The notes under the pieces: generated by a model
What the model saw: only the letters and a program-made list of their open reading frames with translations
Told to the model about the DNA's origin: nothing
The model's database searches: none
Shown: in pieces, positions 38,525-46,865 of the stretch
How the letters are laid out: each line of letters starts with the position of its first letter
Position numbering within the stretch: position 1 is the stretch's first letter
Assembly: GCA_037968855.1 (NCBI GenBank)
Contig: JBBKWH010000051.1
Span: forward strand, 1 to 64,000
Direction: 5' to 3'
From: JBBKWH01 sp037968855
GTDB taxonomy: Bacteria; Pseudomonadota; Gammaproteobacteria; Pseudomonadales; Moraxellaceae
DNA length: 64,000 nt
Position numbers and translations under genes: made by a program

Positions 38525-39766
38525 TTAATACCAGTTCAGCAACGACACACCGGCACCGACATAGGTGGCACGATGGTTGTAGTCAATTAAGCTTTCGCCG
38601 TAACCGTCAAACACTTGCACATAGCCACGCAAATTGCGAGTGAGCGGAAAGGTCCAATCAAATTGAACGGCACCATGTGAGCGATCACCGCCTTTGAGAC
38701 TATGGCGCAGCATCAAGGCATATTCTTGATCGCCATCTTTGCGCACAATTTGTACATCACCACGGCCCATATAGTCTTCGATGTCGGCATTGTTGTCATC
38801 GGCGGCGTCTTCCTCAAAGCGCATCCATGGACGCAGCATGACCACCCAGTTGCCACGTTCCAAGCCAACTTGCCCAATCAGGCGATTCCAACTGCGAGAC
38901 AGTGGATCAGAACGGCCATTGGATTGATGGTTGACACCGAGGCCCAGTAATCGGCCATTCCAACCCATCAGGTTGTATTGGGTGCGAAAAATCAGGTTGG
39001 CTTCGGGTTCGTAGTTGGTCTCGCGAAATGGCCGCGATTCGTCTGGGTTAAACACCTGCCAGCGCGATGACTGGGTGTAGCCCAACCATACATCACCATG
39101 GCCTGCAATCAGCCCTTCGGCGGCTTTGACCTTAAAGCTCAGTTGAAATTTGGCTTCGCTGCTTTCTAGTTTTTGGTCTTCGGTAGCTTGGTTGATTGGG
39201 TTAGGGCTGGTGGGGCGACTGTTAACGCTGCCGGTATAAAACACGGGTAAGGCATAGACGGGTTTGTAGGCACGTAGGTTAAATGTGCCGAGCTTGGAGG
39301 TATCTGATAGCTCCCAGCGGCGATCTAACAACGAGATGTCGGGGTTTAGGGTTTCGGTTTGTTGTAGTTGTTCAAGTGGGTTAAGTTTGGCCAGTAGTGC
39401 GGCGGTGCTGTTGTCTGTGCGAGGTTCTGGGGTGTTGCTGTTATTTGGCGGGTTGACCACAGCGACGGTGTGTTGGTTCGCCTTGACCACCAGTTGTGCT
39501 GCTTGGTTTAGCTCGGTATGTCGGCCAAACACATTGTCGTAGCAGTTGAGGCGCTCGGCACTACTTTCGAGTGCAAGACAGGCTTGTGGACTGCTGGCTT
39601 GGGTTGCATTGTCTGCCACCACAACGGGCGGTGGAAGTTCTTGAGCGGGCGTATCATTGCGCTCTACGGCATAGGCTACCGATGAGCACAGGCTGATGAT
39701 TGTGCAAACAGGCAGCATAGTGCGCAGCGTGGCACGGTGACGTAACGGCAGGTGGGCATGGGTCAT
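38525..39766 (-). CDS. pldA: Outer-membrane phospholipase A
   Basis: An outer-membrane beta-barrel phospholipase (PLA1/PLA2), 413 residues from ATG 39766. A signal peptide ends SLCSSVAYA. The frame is open further upstream into the helicase gene, but that extension lacks family features. After a Pro-rich linker comes CLALESSAERLNCYDNVFG, a motif seen before the barrel in several PldA homologues. The catalytic His-Ser lies in GVNHQSNGRS, with the supporting Asn in SRSWNRL. The C-terminus ends in an aromatic residue (NWY), as outer-membrane proteins do. The enzyme hydrolyses phospholipids misplaced in the outer leaflet when it dimerises with Ca2+. Confidence 0.9.
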   Translation of the reverse strand: MTHAHLPLRHRATLRTMLPVCTIISLCSSVAYAVERNDTPAQELPPPVVVADNATQASSPQACLALESSAERLNCYDNVFGRHTELNQAAQLVVKANQHTVAVVNPPNNSNTPEPRTDNSTAALLAKLNPLEQLQQTETLNPDISLLDRRWELSDTSKLGTFNLRAYKPVYALPVFYTGSVNSRPTSPNPINQATEDQKLESSEAKFQLSFKVKAAEGLIAGHGDVWLGYTQSSRWQVFNPDESRPFRETNYEPEANLIFRTQYNLMGWNGRLLGLGVNHQSNGRSDPLSRSWNRLIGQVGLERGNWVVMLRPWMRFEEDAADDNNADIEDYMGRGDVQIVRKDGDQEYALMLRHSLKGGDRSHGAVQFDWTFPLTRNLRGYVQVFDGYGESLIDYNHRATYVGAGVSLLNWY

Positions 39767-39872
39767 GAGGTGCTGTCCATCAATTGATGCAAAAGTATAG
39801 CAATCGCTTGCAGATGATATGCAGGTTTGATGCCCGAACAGATGGCTGTCTGCTGCGATATGGTGACGGCTG

Positions 39873-41387
39873 TTAAGGCGTTTTGTTGTGCCATTTGGCC
39901 GCACTCATGGCTGGTGCTTTGGCTTTTTTGGCTTGAGTCACGCGGAGTGTGCCAATCAGTGGCATTAGATGGTGAATATTCAGCACTGACTTGGCGCGGG
40001 TGGTGGCGACGTAGAGCAGGCGCAGTTCTTCGGGGCTAATTTGCGCTTCACCCTTGTTGACCTTATAGCTGTAATCGTCTTCGATCTGCACGCAATCCCA
40101 TTCCAGCCCTTTGGCTTTGTGTGCGGTAGAGATCACATAGTCGGCGCGTTCAATTGGCGAGATATTCGATAGAGCTTTTTTCAGTGGTTCGGTGCCGTGT
40201 TCATCGACCAGTTTGACCAGCGGTTTAATCTCGCTACCGTCGCTGGTTTCGCAGTATTCATGCACATCTTGCCAGCTCGAAAACCACGACAATTCGGGCA
40301 CATCAAAGACTTTTTTGCCCGCTTTAAGGGCGCTGGCGGCATTGACAAACTTGAGCAGACGGTCGCTATCCGCTTGCAAGGCCACTTTATCGCCTTGTAC
40401 CAAACCGGACATCAATAACGACATGGCGCGGGCATTGGTACGGCACAGCACCGCGTCTTTTTTGCGCATGATTGGGGTCAGATCAATACTGGAGGCATGA
40501 TTGGGCATGCCATCTAAGGGCACGGTTTCGCCCAGTTCACGCAAAAACACGTTGGCGACATCGGCCACTTGCTCACCAAAACGAAACGAGCGGGTCAGGC
40601 GTGTGTCGGGTAGCGGTAGCTTTTGCATGGCATTCACTGCACCGCGCCATTGATAAATCTGCTGGTGCGCGTCACCAACATAAATCACTTGGGCGCGGGT
40701 TTGTTGCAGCAAGATACCCAGCATCAGCGGGTCGGAGTCTTGTGCTTCATCAAACAAAATATAATCGACCGGAATAATCGGATCAGACAAGGCCCAGCGT
40801 TTGAGGTAAATATCATGCCCAATACCGGCTTGATGGCGTGGATCAAGCGCATCAATCCAGCGTTGCTCGACATGCGGAAACAAATGCATGCGCAGATTTT
40901 CGGCATCGTCGGGATGCAGCCAATCCGGTAGCTCTAGATGACGCGGCGCAGGATGACGCGCATTGGTGGCACAAAAACGGCTGACCGCATTGCTAATCAA
41001 ACCCGCTTGACGGCTAGGTGTGAGGGTAAAGTGTTCAAAACGCTGACCGAGCATACGGCGAATAGGCAGTGGATCAAGCTGATATTCACGGGCCAGCGAC
41101 ACCGGCGACAGACGTGGCAAGCGTAACTTGTCGGTGATCTGGCGATCCACATGCCGATAGGCCAACGAGTGAAAGGTGCGGCAATCCACGCCGTTGTTAA
41201 ACTTGCTTTTGGCATCGTCAGCAATGGCTTTGTTAAAGGCCAAATACAGACCTTTTTTGCCTTGCAGTTGATCGCTGATTAGACGCAGTGTGGTGGTTTT
41301 GCCAGAGCCAGCATAGGCCATGATTTTAAAAGATTCACCGCGTTTGGCCTGATCAATCGCGGTGATTTGTTCGTCAGTCGCGCGCAC
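39873..41387 (-). CDS. UvrD/Rep-type superfamily 1 DNA helicase
   Basis: A 504-residue SF1A helicase. I favour GTG 41387 (VRATDEQITAIDQAKRG), which overlaps tatC by 14 nt. A TTG at 41432 would extend it 15 codons further into tatC. Motif I is AYAGSGKTTTLRLI, motif II LFDEAQDSDP, motif III YVGDAHQQIYQWRGA, motif IV LTRSFRFG, motif V STAHKAKGLEWDCV and motif VI LLYVATTRAKS. It is shorter than UvrD or Rep and lacks a nuclease domain, resembling the compact FBH1-like or DNA repair helicases. The role in repair or conflict resolution is inferred. Confidence 0.88.
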   Translation of the reverse strand: MRATDEQITAIDQAKRGESFKIMAYAGSGKTTTLRLISDQLQGKKGLYLAFNKAIADDAKSKFNNGVDCRTFHSLAYRHVDRQITDKLRLPRLSPVSLAREYQLDPLPIRRMLGQRFEHFTLTPSRQAGLISNAVSRFCATNARHPAPRHLELPDWLHPDDAENLRMHLFPHVEQRWIDALDPRHQAGIGHDIYLKRWALSDPIIPVDYILFDEAQDSDPLMLGILLQQTRAQVIYVGDAHQQIYQWRGAVNAMQKLPLPDTRLTRSFRFGEQVADVANVFLRELGETVPLDGMPNHASSIDLTPIMRKKDAVLCRTNARAMSLLMSGLVQGDKVALQADSDRLLKFVNAASALKAGKKVFDVPELSWFSSWQDVHEYCETSDGSEIKPLVKLVDEHGTEPLKKALSNISPIERADYVISTAHKAKGLEWDCVQIEDDYSYKVNKGEAQISPEELRLLYVATTRAKSVLNIHHLMPLIGTLRVTQAKKAKAPAMSAAKWHNKTP

Positions 41388-42135
41388 GGCGATCTTTTTC
41401 GAGCAAACGTCCAGCCAGTAGCCCCACTTCAAACAATAGCCACATTGGAATAGCCAGCATAATCATTGACAGACCATCGGGAGGGGTTACCAACGCTGCA
41501 ACCCCTGTACAGCCAACAATGATATAGCGACGCTTATCGACCAATGAGTCAACCGTCACAACACCCGCCAAGATCAGTAGCAAAGTGGCAATCGGGATTT
41601 CAAAGGTTAAACCAAATACCATAAACAGCTTCAGGGCAAACCCCAAATAGCTATCAATGTCGGTCATTGGTGTAACGGTGTCGGGCGAAAATAAAATAAA
41701 AAACTTGAGGATACCCGGTAACACCAAATAATAGGCAAAGGCCACACCGCTATAAAACAGCAGCACGCTTGACACCAACATGGGGGTGGCAATCCGGCGC
41801 TCGCGTTGATACAAACCGGGGGCAATAAACTGCCAGATTTGATTCAAAATATACGGCATACCAATAAATACCGACACAAATAAGGTCAGCCGAATCGGGG
41901 CCATAAACGGCGACGTGACATCAGTGGCGATCATGGTTGCGTTGGCGGGCAATTGCTCGCGTAGCGGCGCTGAGAGAATCTCGTACAGGTCACGGGCAAA
42001 GTAAGCCAAGGCCATAAACAGCACGATCACCACAGTAAAAATACGCACCAGATGACGCCGTAACTCAATCAAATGCGCGGTAAACGGCATTTCTTTTAAG
42101 TCATCAGCGCTTGGTGGCGGCAGGTCTGTACTCAT
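41374..42135 (-). CDS. tatC: Sec-independent protein translocase TatC
   Basis: TatC is the polytopic twin-arginine signal receptor, 253 residues with six predicted helices. The family signatures are MPFTAHLIELRRHLVR at the N-terminus, FIGMPYILNQIWQFIAPGLYQRERR in the first cytoplasmic loop region, and GLTFEIPIATLLL with its membrane-buried Glu. It starts 6 nt after tatB and overlaps the downstream helicase start. Confidence 0.97.
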   Translation of the reverse strand: MSTDLPPPSADDLKEMPFTAHLIELRRHLVRIFTVVIVLFMALAYFARDLYEILSAPLREQLPANATMIATDVTSPFMAPIRLTLFVSVFIGMPYILNQIWQFIAPGLYQRERRIATPMLVSSVLLFYSGVAFAYYLVLPGILKFFILFSPDTVTPMTDIDSYLGFALKLFMVFGLTFEIPIATLLLILAGVVTVDSLVDKRRYIIVGCTGVAALVTPPDGLSMIMLAIPMWLLFEVGLLAGRLLEKDRRARD

Positions 42136-42141
42136 GTGTCG

Positions 42142-42543
42142 TTAAATGTCCGTAGCAATCGGGAGACGGGGTGCTGGCGGCTGCAAACGCAGTTGCTCGT
42201 CGCCCATCAAGCGATAATAGTAGACCTCATCAGGATCGGCAGGTCGTACCGGACGTGTTGAACCTTTACTGATATCGGCGATACCGGCATTCATCCGGTT
42301 CATCTCGCTGCGTAAGTCTTGCTCGGCTTTTTTGATTTTTTCCAGTTCGGATTCCATGCGCTGTTTGACTTCTAGCGCATTGACCTCTTGCTCGATTTCG
42401 CGCTGTACATTGCTAATGGTGCGACGAATCCGTCCATACCACGCACCTGCCATTCGCGCGGCATGTGGCAGTTTTTCGGGGCCAAGCACAATGAGTGCAA
42501 TGGCACCAAACAAAATGATTTCACTAAACCCAATGTCAAACAC
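42142..42543 (-). CDS. tatB: Sec-independent protein translocase TatB
   Basis: A 133-residue TatB with a GTG start. The N-terminal helix MFDIGFSEIILFGAIALIVLG carries the family Glu (residue 8), followed by PEKLPHAARMAG, and then an amphipathic and coiled-coil region rich in Glu/Lys (about 40-95). TatB with TatC forms the signal-peptide receptor complex. tatA lies 76 nt upstream. Confidence 0.96.
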   Translation of the reverse strand: MFDIGFSEIILFGAIALIVLGPEKLPHAARMAGAWYGRIRRTISNVQREIEQEVNALEVKQRMESELEKIKKAEQDLRSEMNRMNAGIADISKGSTRPVRPADPDEVYYYRLMGDEQLRLQPPAPRLPIATDI

Positions 42544-42619
42544 GTTGGCTGGCGCTCACCAAAAAAATGCAAAAACCCAATCGATCTCATCATCGATCTG
42601 ATCAAGGGCACGACAGTCC

Positions 42620-42847
42620 TTAGACTTTATCGTGCTGCTCGCTACGGCTTGCAGTGCCGTCAATGGTGCGATCTTTTTCTAAGCGTGCTTGTTCGGCAGA
42701 TGCTTTATCGCCATCACTCATGGCATCTTTAAAGCCTTTGACCGCGCCGCCTAGGTCTTTACCGGCATTTTTGAGTTTGGCAGTACCAAATACCACCACC
42801 ACGACGGCCAGCAAAATCAGCCAATGCGTAATCGAAAAGCCACCCAT
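42620..42847 (-). CDS. tatA: Sec-independent protein translocase TatA
   Basis: A 75-residue pore-forming TatA. I choose ATG 42847 (MGGFSITHWLI), because AGAGG lies 9 nt upstream and the family starts this way. An ATG 9 nt earlier would sit directly on the AGAGG. The single helix is followed by the hinge FGTAKLKNAGKDLGGAVKGFK and a charged tail. It heads tatABC, downstream of hisIE, a conserved pairing in this group. Confidence 0.96.
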   Translation of the reverse strand: MGGFSITHWLILLAVVVVVFGTAKLKNAGKDLGGAVKGFKDAMSDGDKASAEQARLEKDRTIDGTASRSEQHDKV

Positions 42848-42920
42848 GATGTGCATCCTCTATAAACATGAAGGGAAAAACCCCATCCGCATCACTTCAT
42901 TAAATCAATTGAAAATGACG

Positions 42921-43703
42921 CTACGATGGTTGCCGAGCTGCTTTTTCGGCAAGGCCCGACAAATGCAGGCGGCGTGCCAACTCGTCTAATACCGCCTGTG
43001 GAGGCACATTGAAGTGACCTAACATGACGATAGCATGAAACCACAGATCTGCGGTCTCGTAGATCAGGTCTTGCGTGTCATCAAGCGTCGCATCTTTAGC
43101 GGCCAAAACAGTCTCAAAGGCTTCTTCGCCGACTTTTTCTAAAATCTTGTTTAAGCCTTTGTGATACAGGCTTGAGACATACGACGAGTCTGGGCTGGCC
43201 GCTTTACGTTGCTGCATGACTTCGCCCAAATATGCCAGTACATCGACAATCTCGGCCGTGTCTTGATCATCAGCGGGTTGTTGATTGGCGATTGTAGGCG
43301 TTGTAGCTGCTTTGGCATTGGTCGAATAGATCTCGTTTGGATCTTTTTTGACCGTGTCAACCACTTGCCAGCCTTGCGGCGTCAGCACTCGATAAAAACA
43401 GGACTCACGACCGGTATGGCAAGCAATGCCGCCGTTTTGGGTGATTTGTAGCACAATCACGTCGCCGTCACAGTCGAGACGAATCTCATGTACGGTTTGG
43501 GTGTGGCCGGAGGTTTCACCTTTGTGCCAGAGGCTTTGACGAGAACGCGACCAATAAATACCTTGTTTACGACTGGCAGTCAGTTGTAGGGCGTCACGGT
43601 TCATCCATGCCACCATCATGATTCGACCTGTGGCTTGATCTTGTGCGATTGCGGGTACAAGACCATCTGCATCAAATTTGACGTCGTCTAACCAGTTTGC
43701 CAT
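42921..43703 (-). CDS. hisIE: Bifunctional phosphoribosyl-AMP cyclohydrolase / phosphoribosyl-ATP pyrophosphatase
   Basis: This protein catalyses histidine biosynthesis steps 2 and 3; 260 residues. The HisI domain (1 to about 115) has WSRSRQSLWHKGETSGH and the Zn/Mg ligands in RLDCDGDVIVLQITQNGG with later cysteines (IACHTGRESCFYR). A linker of about 35 residues joins it to the HisE domain (about 170-255), with SLYHKGLNKILEKVGEEAFE and DLIYETADLWFHAIVML, the Mg-binding helices. It is upstream of tatABC on the same strand with a 73-nt gap. Confidence 0.95.
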   Translation of the reverse strand: MANWLDDVKFDADGLVPAIAQDQATGRIMMVAWMNRDALQLTASRKQGIYWSRSRQSLWHKGETSGHTQTVHEIRLDCDGDVIVLQITQNGGIACHTGRESCFYRVLTPQGWQVVDTVKKDPNEIYSTNAKAATTPTIANQQPADDQDTAEIVDVLAYLGEVMQQRKAASPDSSYVSSLYHKGLNKILEKVGEEAFETVLAAKDATLDDTQDLIYETADLWFHAIVMLGHFNVPPQAVLDELARRLHLSGLAEKAARQPS

Positions 43704-43756
43704 GCCGCAACTCTTAGGGGATTCAATAGGCGGCTATTGTAAGGCATCGGATGACA

Positions 43757-43782
43757 AAAGACAGTTGGCATGGGCTGTCTTT
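43757..43782 (-). terminator. Probable intrinsic terminator after the BLUF gene
   Basis: AAAGACAG and CTGTCTTT form an 8-bp stem with a 10-nt loop. On the minus strand the stem is followed by TTTTGTC, about 45 nt beyond the BLUF stop. The T-run is short, so the call is moderate. Confidence 0.55.
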
Positions 43783-43824
43783 GTGCGGTGATCGAGAGAT
43801 TTTGTGACGATGTTAATCAATGGT

Positions 43825-44415
43825 TTAGGCTGAGGCGTAATAGTAACAAAATAATAATATCCCACAGATCAAGGTTATACCAGCAAAAAGCATCAGTGAG
43901 AATTTAGAAATATGTGGCTCTAGAACTTGCTCTGAAATGGCGATTTGTGCGCCAGTGTGCTGTGTGTGATTAATGATTTTAGCCGATTCTGATTGATCAG
44001 TTTGCTCGTATAGATGATCAATCAGGGTTTGAATCAAAGGCGGAGACATCTCAAAGGGATTAAAGGGCAGTAAGTGGTGTTGCGCTAAAAAATCCTGTAA
44101 CTGATCATCGAGGCGCACGTATTTCATTTGCCACGTCGAAAACTGGCATTGCTCGATGGGGTGCTGGTCCATCAAGGTGACGTCTTGATGGCGCGGGTCT
44201 TTTTGCAATGCTGCATATAAAGCCTCAACCTTCTGCCTTTGACCTTCAATACATTGCAAAAAATAGCCATTACCATAGAACAATACACCAACAATTTGGT
44301 GACGAAGATTTTGACGGTGCGCGGTCATTAGAATATGGCTCAAGTGGGATTTGAGCTGGTGAATGTCCGCTGTTGAGCGGCTGGCATAAACTAAACGCAC
44401 GAGAGTATCCGGCAT
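43825..44415 (-). CDS. BLUF-domain blue-light sensor with C-terminal membrane anchor
   Basis: A 196-residue protein from ATG 44415, with GGGA 6 nt upstream; a TTG at 44427 is the longer option. The N-terminal BLUF domain (about residues 4-95) binds FAD. It shows the key Tyr in LVRLVYASRS, the Asn in HRQNLRHQIVGVLFY, the flavin-contacting Gln in YFLQCIEGQ and the semi-conserved Trp in FSTWQMKYV. The middle region is hydrophilic. The last 23 residues (about 174-196) are a hydrophobic helix ending in CYYYASA, so the protein should be tail-anchored in the inner membrane. Blue-light BLUF proteins are common in Acinetobacter (BlsA type). The effector and output are unknown. Confidence 0.88.
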   Translation of the reverse strand: MPDTLVRLVYASRSTADIHQLKSHLSHILMTAHRQNLRHQIVGVLFYGNGYFLQCIEGQRQKVEALYAALQKDPRHQDVTLMDQHPIEQCQFSTWQMKYVRLDDQLQDFLAQHHLLPFNPFEMSPPLIQTLIDHLYEQTDQSESAKIINHTQHTGAQIAISEQVLEPHISKFSLMLFAGITLICGILLFCYYYASA

Positions 44416-44527
44416 ACTGCATCCCAAAGGCTAGGCAATGATTGGTGTGGTCTGCTGTTTTGATTAAACAAAGACTGAACAATATGGGCAGGATGCGGGT
44501 AATTTGAGAGAGGGTCAAGATTAACAG

Positions 44528-44557
44528 GCCATCAGTTTGTAATAAAAGACTGATGGC
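44528..44557. repeat. 9-bp inverted repeat upstream of the BLUF gene
   Basis: GCCATCAGT (44528-44536) and ACTGATGGC (44549-44557) are perfect complements separated by 12 nt. They lie about 113 nt upstream of the BLUF start in the 247-nt gap before the thioesterase. It could be an operator dyad or a leader hairpin. Confidence 0.45.
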
Positions 44558-44643
44558 AGGTATATAACAGCGGGCTTGTGTATTTATATTTGAATCTTGG
44601 TGTATGCGGTGTGGCGTGTCTGGCGTTGCCGATAGATTGATTG

Positions 44644-44684
44644 GCAAGGCGCTAAGCGGTAATTATGGCGCTGAAGCGCCTTGC
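44644..44684. repeat. 10-bp inverted repeat around the thioesterase stop
   Basis: GCAAGGCGCT (44644-44653) and AGCGCCTTGC (44675-44684) are exact complements. One arm lies in the last codons of the thioesterase gene and the other just past its stop. A nested GGCGC/GCGCC hairpin shares the coding arm. There is no T-run, so it is a 3'-end structure rather than a proven terminator. Confidence 0.45.
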
Positions 44685-45106
44685 AAAAAACGTTTACGGG
44701 TCGCGTCTGGCATAGGACGTACCTTTCCAAGATGATAGTCAAAGAACACAAAGCCATATTTGGCCAAAGCGATTAAGGTCTGATCCGCTGGTCGAGTGAC
44801 CCGAAAAATAATATCACCCCCATACAGGTTGAGATCCATAACGCCCATCTCAATGCGCAGTTGGTCACGGGCGTGCGCTTCGGCACGGTACATGGTGGCC
44901 AGATCGGTGACGATAATGCCTTGCTGATTGGCATTAATCTCGTCAATGCCACAATGAAATAAAAACCGTGCACGAGCCTCGGACAACATCGAAATCATCG
45001 AGTCATTGCCGAGGTGACCACCCATGTTGACGTCGGTAACCCGAACCGTCATGTGCGTGGTGAAAAAAAACGAGGCATGTGAAAAATCAAGCTGTAGACG
45101 CGCCAT
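44663..45106 (-). CDS. Acyl-CoA thioesterase-like hotdog protein
   Basis: A 147-residue protein from ATG 45106. The hotdog-fold signature is MTVRVTDVNMGGHLGNDSMISMLSEAR, with the Gly-His-x-Gly-Asn turn of 4-hydroxybenzoyl-CoA thioesterase-like proteins. The active-site Asp precedes it. RAEAHARDQLRIEMGVMDLNLYG is the long central strand region. It would hydrolyse an acyl-CoA or acyl-ACP; the substrate is not evident. It sits alone between the BLUF gene and ubiB. Confidence 0.8.
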   Translation of the reverse strand: MARLQLDFSHASFFFTTHMTVRVTDVNMGGHLGNDSMISMLSEARARFLFHCGIDEINANQQGIIVTDLATMYRAEAHARDQLRIEMGVMDLNLYGGDIIFRVTRPADQTLIALAKYGFVFFDYHLGKVRPMPDATRKRFLQGASAP

Positions 45107-45165
45107 CAGAGCAACACACAAAAAGGATCAGATGACCAGTGTAGTGGATGGTGGCAGCAAGTCTG

Positions 45166-45213
45166 CGCAAACTGTCCAACACAACCGTGACTGCGGCGGC
45201 TTGACAGTTTGCG
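45166..45213. repeat. 11-bp inverted repeat between ubiB and the thioesterase gene
   Basis: CGCAAACTGTC (45166-45176) and GACAGTTTGCG (45203-45213) are exact complements with a 26-nt loop. The repeat begins about 14 nt past the ubiB stop on the minus strand. No T-run follows, so it could be a 3' stabiliser of the ubi transcript or an operator for the thioesterase gene. Confidence 0.45.
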
Positions 45214-45226
45214 GTGTCATACGAAG

Positions 45227-46840
45227 TTAGCTGACGATGCGCCAGATCATCATCAAAATTGCCATGAATGTTAAGGCCACGGCGATGGGCCATGGCACTT
45301 GGGTGGCGACAGTCAGCAGGGTCAGCATACTGCCACCGGCGATCCAGTCGCGGCGGCGTTGTTGCACCATTTGCATGCGTAGATTTTGTAACTCGCGCCA
45401 TTGACGGTCGTGCCATGCCGACTGCTGCCGTAGGCCATGCAAGCTGTCGGTAATCAAGGCGGGTAGGTCACTAGCGCCCATCAGCAAGCTAGGCAGTTGT
45501 TGGCCAAACTCACGCATGGCTTTGGCAGGGTTCATCCGTTGGCTAACCCATTCGGTCAAAATAGGGCGTGCCAGTTTCCAAATATCCAGTTGTGGATAGA
45601 GGTCACGGCCAAGTCCTTCAACGTGTACTAAGGTTTTGAGCAGTAACATCAGTTGCGGCGGAATCTCAAGATGATAGCGGCGGGCGATGTCCATCACCTG
45701 TACCAAGATCAAGGCAAAGTCGAGTTGATCCATTGGCTTGGAGATCATGGGGCCAACCGCACGGCGCATGTCACGGGCGAGGGCGCTTTGATCAGTATTG
45801 GGTGGAATCCAACCAGCTTGATGTACCACTTGAATGAGTAGGCCAAAGTTATTTTGCATCACCGCCAGCAGCATGCGTGCGACGGTGAGACGGTCGCTGT
45901 CTGATAGCTCGCCAACAATGGCGCAATCTAGGGCAATAAAACGTGGATTGGCTGGATCAATGGTTTCGACAAACACGTTACCCGGATGCATATCGGCATG
46001 AAAAAAATTGTCGCGAAACACTTGGGTAAAAAAGATTTTAAGGCCCATTTCGCCCAATTGTGCGCGATCCATGCCTAAGCGCTCAAAGGTGGCAATGTCA
46101 GATACTGGCACACCCGTAATGCGTTCGGCGACCATCACGTCAGGTGTGCTGGTATACACCTCCGGCACGTACATCATTTTGGAGCCAAGGAAGTTGTCGC
46201 GCATTTGCCGTGTGTTGTCGGCCTCTAGCGACAGATCAAGTTCGTTTAAAATCACTTGGCGGTAATCGTCTACCACTCGCACCACATGCATGGCGCGTGC
46301 AGCTTCGATACGGGCTTCGAGCCAGTTGGCCAACCATGCCAAGATTTCAAAATCTTGCAAGATCTGCGGACGAATATTAGGCCGAACAACTTTGACCACC
46401 ACTTCGCGGCCATCGTGCAAGGCGGCGGTGTGGACTTGGGCAATTGAGGCGGCAGCTAAAGGGATGTCATCAAAACGGGCAAATAGCGTGTCGATGTCAG
46501 CGCCAAGCGCGCTTTCGACTTTGCTACGGGCGAGTCGGCCTTCAAATGGGGTGACTTGATCTTGTAGATAGATCAGTTGGGCAATCAGTTCGGGTGGAAT
46601 CAGGTCGCGGCGGGTCGACAGCAATTGGCCGAGTTTGACAAACAGCGGCCCCATGTCTTCGAGGGCGCGTTTAAGGCCCAGCTCTTCGCCTTTATTGTTC
46701 CATGCCGCAGGGTGCATGGCAATTAAGCGCATGACTGAGCGAGCTTTGGCAGGGAGTGCTTCAGTCGGAATGAGCATGTCTAAGCGGTAGTGGGCGGCAA
46801 TGCGCCACAGTTCCAGCAGGCGAGACGGATGCGGAATCAT
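45227..46840 (-). CDS. ubiB: Ubiquinone biosynthesis atypical kinase UbiB
   Basis: A 537-residue ABC1/ADCK/UbiB-family atypical kinase or ATPase needed for coenzyme Q synthesis. The KxGQ motif lies in FVKLGQLLSTRRDLIP (about residue 70). The Ala-rich nucleotide loop is ASIAQVHTAALHDGREVVVKV, and the catalytic loop is FFHADMHPGNVFV. Two C-terminal transmembrane helices anchor it to the inner membrane (WIAGGSMLTLLTVA and PIAVALTFMAILMMIW). It follows ubiE and ubiJ, the standard ubi cluster. Confidence 0.95.
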   Translation of the reverse strand: MIPHPSRLLELWRIAAHYRLDMLIPTEALPAKARSVMRLIAMHPAAWNNKGEELGLKRALEDMGPLFVKLGQLLSTRRDLIPPELIAQLIYLQDQVTPFEGRLARSKVESALGADIDTLFARFDDIPLAAASIAQVHTAALHDGREVVVKVVRPNIRPQILQDFEILAWLANWLEARIEAARAMHVVRVVDDYRQVILNELDLSLEADNTRQMRDNFLGSKMMYVPEVYTSTPDVMVAERITGVPVSDIATFERLGMDRAQLGEMGLKIFFTQVFRDNFFHADMHPGNVFVETIDPANPRFIALDCAIVGELSDSDRLTVARMLLAVMQNNFGLLIQVVHQAGWIPPNTDQSALARDMRRAVGPMISKPMDQLDFALILVQVMDIARRYHLEIPPQLMLLLKTLVHVEGLGRDLYPQLDIWKLARPILTEWVSQRMNPAKAMREFGQQLPSLLMGASDLPALITDSLHGLRQQSAWHDRQWRELQNLRMQMVQQRRRDWIAGGSMLTLLTVATQVPWPIAVALTFMAILMMIWRIVS

Positions 46841-46865
46841 GGTGGCGCGTTACTCCAAAAGGCAA

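Noticed and set aside
39767..39904. 46-residue upstream extension of PldA
   Set aside because: It overlaps the helicase gene and precedes a normal signal peptide, so the start at 39766 is preferred.
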